A stretch of DNA of 64,000 nucleotides from Embleya scabrispora (GTDB taxonomy: Bacteria > Actinomycetota > Actinomycetes > Streptomycetales > Streptomycetaceae): assembly GCF_002024165.1 (NCBI RefSeq), contig NZ_MWQN01000004.1, positions 310,001 through 374,000 of the forward strand, given 5' to 3'. Shown one piece after another: positions 52,278 through 63,600 of the stretch. The translations under genes and the position numbers were made by a program. Positions within the stretch are counted from its first letter, which is position 1. Each line of letters begins with the position of its first letter. The notes under the pieces were generated by a model. That model was not told where the DNA came from, made no database searches, and was given only the letters and a program-made list of their open reading frames with translations.

Positions 52278-53327
52278 GTGCACGAATGGACGGTTTCGGC
52301 GCACTGCGCGCGGTTCTTCCGCGCCCTTGTGCGCGACTCAGGCGGGGATTCCGCCCGGTTCGACGAACTTCCGGGGCTTTCGTCGGAGGACCTCGGCGAT
52401 GATCTGATACGCGTGCCGACCGCGTCGGCGGTCGCGCTGTGGGAGCAGTTGGTGGTGGCCGGATCCGGTCCCTTCGTCGCGCTGCGCCTCACCGACGCGG
52501 CCGACATCGGGACGTTCGGCGTATGGGACTACCTGAGCACCTGCGGCCCCGATCTGCGTACGGCGTTCGCCACCGCCGCGGAGTATCTGAGGGTGGTCGG
52601 CGACGCGGACACGCGGATCGAGGGCATCGAGAGCGGTTCGCTCTACACGCTGCAACAGTCCGTCGGGGTCGACGTCCCCGATGTGGCCGAGGCATTCGAC
52701 CTGATGACGCTGGCCGTGTTCCTGCGCCGGGCGGGCGAGGCCACCAAGACGCCGCTCGTCCCGCTGAAGGTGACCCTCGCCCATCGCGCCCCGGCCGGGG
52801 TCCGCCGGCACGCCGAGCATTTCGGTACGCGGAACATCGAGTTCGAGGCGGCGGCCAACTCCGTGACGTTCCGGCTCGACGACGTCCGGCGTCCGCTGCC
52901 CGGCTTCCAGCCCGGCCTCGACCGGTTGCTGCGCGGTTGCGCGGACCGGATCATGGCGACCTCTCGCGCCACGCCGACCTGGCAGGAGCGCTTCCGCGCG
53001 GCCTTGGACTCCGCGTTCCGGGGCGACGCGGTCGCCCTCGACCACGTCGCCGCCCGCCTGCACATCAGCGGCCGCAGCCTGCAGCGCAGATTGTCCGCGC
53101 TCGGTACGACCTGGCGAGGAGAGGTCTCGGCCGCCCGTGAGGAACGCGCACTGAGGCTGCTGCGGGAGACCGATCTGCCGCAGCAGGCCATCGCCACCCG
53201 CGTGGGCTACACGGACGCACGTACGCTCCGCCGGGCGATGCTCCGATGGCAGGGCGAGACTCCGGCGGCGCTGCGGGCCAGGCCCGACACGACCGGACCG
53301 GACATCGCGCAGCCTGTGTTGGGCTGA
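52278..53327 (+). CDS. AraC-family regulator (OruR-like), paralogue of 45253
   Basis: A 349-residue AraC/XylS-type regulator with the same two-part layout as the gene at 45253: an arabinose-binding-like sensor domain (LPGLSSEDLGDDLIRVPTAS; FGVWDYLSTCGPDL) and a double helix-turn-helix C-terminus (VAARLHISGRSLQRRLSALG; AIATRVGYTDARTLRRAMLR). TAGGAT (52264-52269) lies 8 bases before GTG 52278, with no ribosome-binding site, so a leaderless start is likely; a TTG at 52269 is in frame. It converges on the MBL hydrolase through a strong terminator. Its target is not evident. Confidence 0.87.
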   Translation: MHEWTVSAHCARFFRALVRDSGGDSARFDELPGLSSEDLGDDLIRVPTASAVALWEQLVVAGSGPFVALRLTDAADIGTFGVWDYLSTCGPDLRTAFATAAEYLRVVGDADTRIEGIESGSLYTLQQSVGVDVPDVAEAFDLMTLAVFLRRAGEATKTPLVPLKVTLAHRAPAGVRRHAEHFGTRNIEFEAAANSVTFRLDDVRRPLPGFQPGLDRLLRGCADRIMATSRATPTWQERFRAALDSAFRGDAVALDHVAARLHISGRSLQRRLSALGTTWRGEVSAAREERALRLLRETDLPQQAIATRVGYTDARTLRRAMLRWQGETPAALRARPDTTGPDIAQPVLG

Positions 53328-53450
53328 ACGTCGCGAACCGGCCGAACGCGGTGGCGCGGGCCCGCGCGACGTTCGGGCTGTACGGACCGACCGCCCCGGG
53401 CCGCCGGCCGTGGGGGCGGCGGGTGCACGGCGTTCCGGCGCCGCGCCGGG

Positions 53451-53480
53451 GCCGCCGTACCGGGGGACCGGTACGGCGGC
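53451..53480. terminator. Strong bidirectional hairpin terminator
   Basis: A perfect 13-bp inverted repeat, GCCGCCGTACCGG / CCGGTACGGCGGC, with a GGGA loop. It sits between converging genes (AraC ending 53327, MBL hydrolase ending 53529). There is no U tract, which is normal for this GC content. Confidence 0.7.
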
Positions 53481-53528
53481 CGTTCTCGGCGGGCGGGAGG
53501 CGCGGGGCCGGTCGAGGGGTGACTGCCG

Positions 53529-54377
53529 TCAGGACGCGGCGAGTTCGGCCGCGACGGCGTCGGCGCCGAGGGCGATCATCCAGGACAGCGGGGCGTCCGG
53601 CGCGTACTTCTCCATGGCACGGTCGAGTTCTTCCTTGGCCTCGGCGGTGAGGGACGGCTGCCCGTCGGCCAGACGGGCGACCTCGGCGCGGTAGCAGAGC
53701 AGGTAATCGCGCTGTGCGGCGAGGACCTCGACGCCGGTCGGTGCGCCGTGGCCGGGCAGGAGTACGGCGGCGTCCGCGAGTTCGGCGGCGAGGGTGTCCA
53801 GGGCCTCCAGCCACTGGGCGCCGTGGCCGTCGGCGGTGTAGGGGTGGGTGCCGTGGAAGGCCAGGTCCCCGATGAACGCCACATCCCGATCGGCGCCGTC
53901 GGCCTGGACGAGGAAGACGCTGTCCGCGTGGCTTTCGGCGGGGCCGAGGTCGCGGGCGGTGTAGCGGACACCGTCGAGGGTGACGGGGTCGCCGTCCTTC
54001 AACTGCACGGTGGGGAAGGCGGTGACGGCGGGCCATTCGTCGCCGTAGACGGGTCCCCATTGGGCGCGTTTGGCGTCGGAGATGTCGCGGATGACACGGT
54101 CGACGGCTTCGGTGGCGTAGACGGGGACGTCGCGGCCGTCGACGAGGGCGTGGACGCCGTTGAAGTGGTCGGGGTGTGCGTGGGTGACGAAGACGCCGAG
54201 CAGTGGCTTGCCGAGTGCGTCGACCTTGGCGACGAGTGCGGCGATCTCGGAGTTGAGGAGGTTGGTGTCGACGACCACGACGCCTGCGCCGGTCTCCACC
54301 AGGTACGAGTTGACGAGCAGGCCGGCTTCCGAGGCCGTATGCGTGTGGATGGTCAGGCCGTGGGTGTCAAGGGCCAT
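53529..54377 (-). CDS. MBL-fold metallo-hydrolase
   Basis: A 282-residue metallo-beta-lactamase-fold hydrolase. The zinc site is THAHPDHFNG (HxHxDH, residues ~64-73), with the bridging Asp in FIGDLAFHG near 168 and a further His in LLPGHGAP near 205. The N-terminal strand contains VNSYLVETGAGVVVVDTNLL. No signal peptide is evident. GGAG lies 8 bases before ATG 54377. Substrates in this group range from lactones to thioesters; position beside an NRPS is suggestive only. Confidence 0.85.
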   Translation of the reverse strand: MALDTHGLTIHTHTASEAGLLVNSYLVETGAGVVVVDTNLLNSEIAALVAKVDALGKPLLGVFVTHAHPDHFNGVHALVDGRDVPVYATEAVDRVIRDISDAKRAQWGPVYGDEWPAVTAFPTVQLKDGDPVTLDGVRYTARDLGPAESHADSVFLVQADGADRDVAFIGDLAFHGTHPYTADGHGAQWLEALDTLAAELADAAVLLPGHGAPTGVEVLAAQRDYLLCYRAEVARLADGQPSLTAEAKEELDRAMEKYAPDAPLSWMIALGADAVAAELAAS

Positions 54378-54646
54378 GGTGGATCTCCAGAGGACGACGC
54401 GTGGGGGCGAAGGACGGTGCGCAGCGCGGCCGTTGCGAGTCCTCCGGGCGTGCCGGGGTGTTCCGCGTTCGCCGCTCGGACGGGACGTCGACGGGGATCG
54501 AGATCACGTTCCCCGGCTGCGGAACGAACCTAACTCCGCACCGGCCGGGCACCGTTGGACACGATGCGTCGCCCGGCGGACGGAACACGCCAACCGCTCG
54601 GGGGAGTCGCGACCACCCGACCACCGCTCCCCCGCGCCGAGCCTTC

Positions 54647-57600
54647 TCACTCGCCGATGACCACGCGGGACACCTCCTCCGCGCGGTCCTTGACGAAGTA
54701 GTGGCCCGCTCCGTCGATCACGTGCAAGGTCACGTCGTGGGCGTAGCGCTCCCAGGCCCGGTAACCCGTCGCGTAGCCGTCGGTGAGTGGGTCGTCGGTG
54801 CCCAGCAGGGCCCGAATCGGGGTGCGCAGCCGATCCCGGTCGGTGACGCTCTCGCGCAGGAATCGCGTGGCCTCGGCCATGTCGTGGCGTACGACGGTCA
54901 GGACACGGCGGCGATCCGTGTCGTCCAGGGCTCCGGAGAAGCCGCCCAGCGTGTGGAGCAAGGCGTAGAGCCGCTCATCCGCGACGTCCGCCGCCTCCGC
55001 GACCTCCGGCACGTCCGTCGCCCGGCCGTCGGTCGGGTCGCCCGGGGGGAACGCGGCTCCCAGGACGATCCGCGAGGGGGCGGCGCCGCAGTCCTCCAGG
55101 AGGCGGGCCACGCGGACGGCGAGCAGCGTGCCCGCGCAGTGCCCGTAGAGCGTGTACCGGCCGCGCACGGTCCGCACGATCTCCTTCGCCAGCAGCTCCG
55201 CGGTCTCGGCCCAGGGCCGCGGTGGCTCGTCGGGGCGCACCGGGTCGTGCCCGGGCAATTCGACGGCCCACAGATCGGCGTGTTCGGCAACCTCCCGGGC
55301 GAGGGCCCGGTAGGCGGTGGCGTTGCCCCCGCCGTACGGGATGCAGACGACGGTGTGCTCGGGGTCCGTCCCGTCCTCGCGGTCGGGGGTCAGGCGGTGC
55401 AACAGCCCGGATGAGTCGGCCGACGAGACCAGACATGCGGCCAGTCGACGGGGTGTGGGGTTCTTGAAGACCTCGACCACGGACAACCCCCGGCCGATCG
55501 CACGGGCCAGGGCGACCGCCTTGAACGAGTCTCCCCCGGCGTCGAAGAAGTCGTCGTCGATGCCCACGCCGTCCCGGTCGAGGTCCAGGACGCGGCTCCA
55601 CGCACGGACGACGTGCAGTTCCAGATCCCCGGAAGGCCCGGCGGCGGCGGGGTCCGACACGGTGCGCGTGGGCGCGGGCAGGGCCGCGTGGTCCAGTTTG
55701 CCGTTGCCGGTCAGGGGGATGCGGTCCAGCGACACGAAGGCGGCGGGGACCATGTAGTCCGGCAGCAGCCCGCGCAACTCGGCGCGCAGCGCGGCCGGTT
55801 CGGGCAGCGCGTCGGAACCGGCCCGGACCACGTACGCGATCAGCGCCTTGTCCCCCGCCGCGTCGACGCGCACGGCGACCCGCGCGTCGGCCACGTCCGC
55901 CCGCGCGAGGAGCGCCGCCTCGACCTCGCCGGGTTCGATCCGGAACCCGCGAAGCTTGATCTGGTCGTCGGAGCGCCCGACGTATTCGAGTCGGCCCGAC
56001 CGCGTCCAGCGGGCCAGGTCGCCGGAGCGGTAGAGGCGGCTGCCGGGCGGCCCGTACGGGTCGGCGACGAACCGCGCCGCGGTCAGCCCCGGACGGTTCG
56101 GATAGCCACGGGAAAGCTGGTCCCCGCCGACGTACAGCTCCCCCACGACCCCGCGGGTACGGCGCGCAGCGCCCCGTCGAGCAGGCGCACATCCAGTCCG
56201 GGCAGGCCGGTACCGATCGCACTGCCCGCGCCGGCGTGCGCGAGCGAGGGGTCGAGCGGGCCGTGGGTGACGTGCACGGTGGTCTCCGTGATGCCGTACA
56301 TGTTCACCAACCGAGGGGCGTCGGCGGGGTGCCGCTCGTACCATTCGACCAGCCGCGCCGGATCCAGTGCCTCGCCACCGAACACCACCGTGCGCAGGGC
56401 CGATCGGCGACCGGCCTCGGGGTTCTCCCGATCCGCGCGGATGAGTTGATAGAACGCCGACGGGGTCTGGTTGAGCACCGTCACCCCCTCGCGCACGAGC
56501 AGCGCGAGGAAGTCGTCCGGCGACCGGCCGGTGTCGTCCGGGACCGTCACGAGGCGCCCGCCGTGCAGCAGCGGCCCCCACAGTTCCCACACCGAGAAGT
56601 CGAAGGCGGGCGAGTGGAACATCGTCCACACGTCGTCGGCGCCGAAGTCGAACAGGTCCCGGGTCCGGGTCATCAGGGCGAGTACGTTGCGGTGGGTGAC
56701 CAGGACGCCCTTGGGGCGGCCCGTGGAGCCCGAGGTGTAGATGACGTAGGCCGCGTCGTCGGTGCCGTGGGTGCCGCGCTCGTCCGCGTCGAGGTCGTGT
56801 CCCGGCAACGCGGCGAGCGCGGCGTCGGAGCCGGGGGCGCCGATGACCACGCACGGCGGTCCCGACGGCAATCGGTCGGTGAACGAGGTGTCGGTGACGA
56901 CGAGTTCGGGGCTTGCGTCGCTGAGCGTGTACGCGATGCGGTCGACCGGGTGGCCCTGGTCGATCGGCAGGTACGCGGCGCCGGTCTTCAGGACCGCGAC
57001 GAGCGCGACGACCAGTTCGGCCGAGCGGGGCAGCGCCACGGCCACCAGTCGGCCGGGGCCCGCACCGCGCCCGCGCAGCAGGCGGGCCAGGCGGTTCGCG
57101 GCGGCGTTCAGCTCCGCGTAGTCGAGCGTTCGTGCTCCCCCGGTGACCGCGGGCCGCCGCGGGTGCGCCGCCGCCGTCGCCTCGAAGGCCTGCCCGAGGG
57201 TCAGGTCGGGGACGGGGTCGCCGGGGCCGCCGCCGCGCGACCAGGCACTCAGGAGCAGTCGCTCCCCCGGTTCCAGTACGTCCACCGCGCCGACGCGCTG
57301 CGTGGGATCGGCCACGAGTTGTTCCACGACCCGCACGAAGCGGTCGGCGAGGCGTTCGACGGTGTCCCGATCGAACAGGTCCGTGGCGTATTCGAGGTGG
57401 CCGACGACGCCCTGCCCGGCCGCGTCGACGAACAGGTTGAAGCACAGGTCGAACTTGGCGACGCGGCTGCGCAGCGGCTCCAGGTCCACCCGCAGCCCGG
57501 GCAGCATGAGGTTCTTCCGAGTGAAGTTCTGCCAGGCGAGCACCACTTGCACCAGCGGCGAATAGGACGTCGAGCGCTCGGGGTTGAGGACGTCCACCAG

Positions 57601-60600
57601 GCGTTCGAAGGGCAGGTCCTGATGGTCGTAGGCGTCCAGCGACTTGCCGCGCACCTGGTCGAGCAGGTCCAGGAAGGCGGGGTTGCCCACCACCCGGGCA
57701 CGCAGGACCCAGGTATTGACGAAGAAGCCGATCAGGTCGACGAGGTTGTCGTCGGTGCGGTTGGCGATGGGGGAACCGATGGCGATGTCGTCACCGGAGC
57801 CCAGCGCGTGCAGCAGGACGGCGAGCGCGGACTGGAACACCATGGACGCGGTGGCACCGCGGCCGCGGGCCAGTTCCTCGACGGCGGCGGCCGTGCGCGG
57901 GTCGATGGCGAACTCCACGACGTCGCCCCGATGACTCGCGACGAGAGGGCGCGGGCGGTCGGTGGGCAGCTGTAGGGGCTGCGGCAGGCCCGCGAGTTCT
58001 GCCTTCCAGTAGTCGATCTGTGTGGTCAGGAGGCTGTCGGGGTCGTCGGCGGAGCCGAGCAGCTCGCGCTGCCACAGCGTGTAGTCGACGTACTGTACGG
58101 GCAGTTCGCGTCGGCGCGGCGGCTCGCCGCGCAGGCGGGCGGTGTAGGCGGCGGACAGGTCCCGGGCCAACGGCGCCAAGGACTCTCCGTCGGCGGCGAT
58201 GTGATGGATCATCAGGACGAGGACGTGTTCCTCGGCGGCGAGGCGCAAAAGCGTGGCGTGGATCGGGATCTGCGAGGCCAGGTCGACGGGACGGGACGCC
58301 GCCGAGGCCACAGCCCGCTCCAGGTCCCGGGGGGCGACGTCGAGGACGGGCAGGTCGATGGTCGCCTCCTCGGCGTCCAGGACGTACTGGTACGGCTCGC
58401 CCGCGGCGTCCTCGGGGAACAGGGTGCGCAGGCTCTCGTGGCGCCGCACCACGTCGCGTAGTGCCTCGGCGAGCGCGGTCGCGTCGAGCCGGCCGGTCAG
58501 GCGCAGCGGGAACGGGGTGTGGTAGGTGCTCGATCCGTCCTCGAACTTGTCCAGGAACCACAGGCGGCGCTGCGCGAAGGAGAGCGGAACCGTCTTGGGG
58601 CGCGATGCGCCGGGCCGCAGCGGGGCACGGGTGCGGGGGCCGTGCGGCAGGTGCTCGACGAGTTCGACGACCTTGGGGGCCGCGAACAGCACCCGCAGCG
58701 ACAGCTCGATGCCGAGGACGGAGCGGACCCTGCCCGCCAGCCGGGTCGCCAGCAGGGAGTGGCCGCCCAGGTCGAAGAAGTCGTCGTCGATGCCGACCCG
58801 GTCCAGGCCGAGCACCTCGGCGAACAGCGCGCACAGCAACTCCTCCAGCGGGGTGCGCGGGGCTCGCCCGCCGGCTGTGGGCGCGAAGTCGGGGACGGGC
58901 AAGGCTCGCCGGTCCAGCTTTCCGTGGGGTGTCAGGGGCAGTGCGGCGACGGCGATGACGGCGGCGGGGACCAGATGGGCGGGCAGTCGCTCGCCGAGCC
59001 GGCCGCGGAGCGAGCCGACGAGCATGTCGATGCGGGACGCGGCGGACGGGTCGGTGGCCAGTTCCCGATCGGGGCGCGCGGTGGACGCGGGGCACAGGGC
59101 GATGGGCCGGTGGCCGCGTGGGAGGAGCACGGCGTCGAAGCGTTCGGCGCCTGTCGCCGACCCGGTGAGCCGGGCGGTCAGGGTGCGCTCGGCCGCCCAG
59201 GCGAGCACGTCGTGCGGGTCCAGGGCCGCGCCGACGGCGTCCGTGCGCCCGGCAGCGGGGTCGGTCGCGCTCCCGGCCGTGGGACCGGTCAGCCCCAACT
59301 CCGCCGCCAACGCCGCCTCACCGGCGAGCCGGGCGTTGGGGATGCCCGTGACGACCAGCGCACCCTCGTCCTCGCGCGTGTGCCACAGCCGGTCCAGGTC
59401 GTCCGGGCCCACCGCCTCCGGGCCCCACGACACGCGCGGAGCGTCGTCGAGGACGAGGACGCCCGCGGGGAGATCCGGGCACAGGACGACGTCGTAGCGG
59501 TGCCGGGTGAGTTCGTTGTGGACGCGGCCGGCCTTGAGCCCGACGTCCACGCTCGCGACGCCGTGCCGCCGGGCCCAACGCAGGAACCACTCGGGGTCCA
59601 GGGCCAGTTCCGGTTCCAGCAGGACCGCGCGCCGTACCGCGGTGCGGGCCGCCGCCGGGGAGTCGTCCGGACGCCGGGCGCGGTGCGTTCCGGCGCGGAA
59701 CAGCCACAGCGTGGCCGCGTTGCGCACGTCGCCGACGAAGAGCCGTCCGCCGGGTGCGAGCAGCGGCAGGGCCCGGGCGAGCACCCGGTCCAGGTAGTCG
59801 GCGTCGGGGAAGTACTGTGCGACGGAGTTGAGTACGACGACGTCGAAGCGGCCGTTCGGCAGGCCGGTCACGTCGTCGGCCGCCTGCCGGCGCAGGGTGC
59901 ACCGATCGGCGTACCCGGCCTGCTCCACCTCGCCGGTGAGTCGTGCGATGACCTCGGCGGACAGGTCGGTGCCCCAGTACTCGGCGACCCGATCGACGAT
60001 CGACGACATCAACAGGCCGGAGCCCACCCCGAGTTCGAGCACCCGGCGCGGCTCACCCGCGATGATCCGGTCCACCGTCGCGGCCCGCCACTCCCGCATG
60101 TCGGACGGCGGGATCGGCCGGCCCGTGTAGCTGGAGTCCCAGCCCGAGAAGTCCTGCCCCCACGGGGCGCGCGCGTTGGCGTAGATCCGGTCGTAGATCT
60201 GCTCCCAGCCTTCGATGCGCTGTACCTCGTCGACGGCGGGGGGAAGGTCGGCGCCGGGCACCACGTATCCGGCCAGGCGGCGCTCGCCGGTCCGGTCGGC
60301 GACGATCGTCACGGCGGACTGCGCGACGCCGGGGTGCGCGCTCAGCGCGGCCTCGACCTCCCCCGGTTCGACGCGGAAGCCGTTGATCTTCACCTGGGAG
60401 TCGGCGCGGCCACGGAAGTGCAGCCGCCCGTCGGGGGTGCGCACGACGATGTCGCCGGTACGGTACATGCGCTCCCCCGCGGGCCCGAACGGGCAGGCCA
60501 CGAAGGACCGGGCGGACCGGGCGGCGCGCCCGAGGTAGCCGCGCGCCAGGCCGGCGCCCGCGAGATACAGCTCGCCGGGGACCGAGTGCGGGACGGGTCG

Positions 60601-63600
60601 AAGGGCCGTGTCCAGGACGTAGGCGCGGGTGTTGCCCCTCGGCCGGCCGATGGGCAGCGTGTCCGGCACGCCCGCGACGGCGGGGACGGGGTGGTGGACG
60701 CAGAAGCTGGTGGTCTCGGTGGGTCCGTACGCGTTGGAGATCCGGATGCCGGGGCAGGCGGCGAGGACCCGGGCCACGGCGGTCGGGGACAGTACGTCGC
60801 CGCCGACCAGAATCTCGCGCAGGCCCGCGAAGCTCTCCGGCTCGCTCTCGGCCACCGCCTTGAACAGCCCCGCCGTGAAGCACGCGAGCGTCACCCCCCG
60901 AGCGGCGACGAGAGCGGCGAGCGTGGTGGTGTCCAGGGGCCCGGCGGGGCCAGGACTAGGGTGCCGCCGCGCAGCAGCGGGGTCCACAACTCGTAGGTGG
61001 AGGCGTCGAAGGCCTGCGCGCAGTGCATGAGGATCCGCTCGTGCGCGCCGTTCGCGAAGCGGCGGTCCAGGGCGAGGCTCGCCACGGCGCGGTGCGTGGC
61101 GGCGACGCCTTTCGGGGTGCCGGTGGAGCCGGAGGTGTACATGACGTACGCCAGTTGGTCGGGGTGGTGCCGCCACCGCGGGACACGATCGGTGGACCGC
61201 GCGATCTCCTGCTCGACGGCCGGCTCGTCGACGACCAGCAACGGGCGGTTGTCGCACGGGAGTTTCGCGGCGATCCGGGTGTCGGTGAGGACGAGGGCGG
61301 GGGCGGCGTCGCGCAGCATGAACGTGAGCCGTTCGGCCGGGTAGTCCGGGTCGAGGGGCACATAGGCGCCCCCGGCCTTGAGGATCGCGAGTGTGGCGAC
61401 GATCAGGTCGGCCGAACGCGGCAGCGCCAGCCCGACCGGCGTGTCCGGACCCACCCCTCGTGCGGCGACGACTTGGGCGAGCCGGTTGGCGCGGGTCTCC
61501 AACTCGGCGTAGGTGAGCTGCCGTTCGCCGTCGACGACGGCGACCGCGTCCGGGGTCTCGGCGGCCCGCTCGGCGAACAGTTCGTCGAGGGTGGTCTCCG
61601 GCAGTGCCGTCGCGGTGTCGTTCCACTCGGTCAGGAGTCGGTCGCGGACGGCGTCGGCGAGGACGTCGATCGCGCCGACCGGCGTGTCGAGGTCTTCGGT
61701 GAGACGGCGCAGGATCCTCGCGTACGCGGTGACGATGTCGGCCGCGCGCTCGCGGTCGAAGAGGTGGTTCTGGTACTGGATGGCCACCTTCAGGTGCGGT
61801 TCGGCGAGGGCGACGACCGCCATCGGGTAGTGGACACCGCTGAGCGGGCTCAGGCCGGTGATCCGCATCCCGGCGGCCGATGTCGCCTCGCTGATGGCCG
61901 CGCTGTCGACGGGGAACGACTCCAGGACGACCAGCGTGTCGAACAGGGTGCTCAGGCCGAGGTCCTGCTGGATGTCCAGGAGCCCGTGGTGCTGGTGGTC
62001 CAGCAGGGAGCCCTGTCGGCGGTGCAGGTCGGTCAGGATGTCGCGCAGCGTACGGCCGGGGGCGCAGTCGACGCGCACCGGTAGCGTGTTGATGAACAGG
62101 CCCACCATCGAGTCGATCTCGGGGAGTTCGGGCGGGCGTCCGGAGACGGTGCTACCGAAGACCACGTCCTGGCGGCCGGTCAGCCCGGCCAGGAGTACCG
62201 CCCAGGACCCCTGCAGCAGTGTGCCGGCGGTGACCCCCAGTGCGGCCGCGGTCCGGGCGAGGTCACGTGCCGCCCGCGGCGGCACGGGCACCTCGATCAG
62301 CCCGATCCCCGCACTGTGCCCGTCCGCGGGCGCGTCGGGGACCAGCAGGGTCGGCTCTTCGATCCCGGCCAGTTCCCCGGCCCAGGCGTCGGCCGCCGCG
62401 CGCCGATCCCGCCGCGCGAGCCAGGACAGGAAGTCGCGGTAGCCGCGCACCGGGGGCAGCGCCGTACCGTCGCCCGCTGCCGCGTACAGAAGCGGCAGTT
62501 CCTTCATCAGCAGTGGCACGGACCAGCCGTCGAACAGTATGTGATGGGCCGTCAGGACCAGTTCCCAGCGGTCCGCCGCCACCTTGACCAGGGAGAGCCG
62601 CAGCAGTGGTGGCACCGCCGGATCGAAGTACGCGGCGTGGTCGGCGGCCAGGAACCGCTTCAGCTCCTCGTCCCGGTGCGGTGCCTCCAGCGTGCTCAAG
62701 TCCAGGTGGCACCAGGGAAGTTCCACCTTTCGCGGCACTACTTGGCGCCACTCCCCCGACCTGTTCGCGGGGTACGCCGCGCCGAGGTTGGGATGCCTGT
62801 CGAGCAGGGCCTGCCCGGCCGCGCGCATGCGCTCCGGCTCCACCTCGCCGGACAGGTGGAAAATGAGCTGCATGTGGTATGCGTCGACGGACGCGCTGCC
62901 GGTGAGCATGGTGTGGAACAGCAGACCGGACTGCATCGGGGTCAACGGCCAGACGTCGAGCAGCCCTCCGTATCGCGCCTGCCAGCCGTCCAGTTCGGCC
63001 TGGTCGATGTCCACGAGAGCGGTGTCGGACGGGGTCGGCCCGCCCGCGTCGGGGCGGCTGCCGTGGTCGGCGAGTGCTTCCAGCGCCGTGCGCCACAGGT
63101 CCGTCACGTTTTGTACGTCACGGTGGGACAGCAGGTTCTCGGGGTAGCCGATCCTGGCTTCGAGGCGGGGGCCCTCGGGGAATTCGTCGACGTACGCGGT
63201 GATGTGCAACGAGGCGGGCGCGGGCAGGTCCGGCGCGGGCCCGGGGACGAGGCCCGTGGTGCCCGCGCTCGGTGTGAAGCCGAGGCCGTCGAGATCGTCG
63301 GACGTGTCCCCGACCGCGGCGGGCCGGCCCACGTAGGTGAAGGCGATCTGCCCGGTGGGGTGCGGGCGCAGGACTTCGCCGGTCTCGGGGTTGAGGTGGC
63401 GCAGCAGCCCGTATCCGATGCCGTTGTCCGGGATGCCCGCGAGCTGTTCCTTGACGGCCTTGACGGCGGCTCCGGCGGCCGCCCCGCCGGCGAGCGCTTC
63501 GTCCAGGTCGACCCCGCCCACGTCGAGGCGGACGGGGAACACGCTGGTGAGCCGGCCCACGGTGCGGGACAGGTCGGCGCCCGGCACGATCGCCTCCTCC

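Noticed and set aside
56140-60960. Programmed ribosomal frameshifting in the NRPS
   Set aside because: The shift sites lack an evident slippery heptamer and downstream structure, and two such events in one NRPS would be unprecedented to my knowledge. Sequencing error or mutation is likelier.
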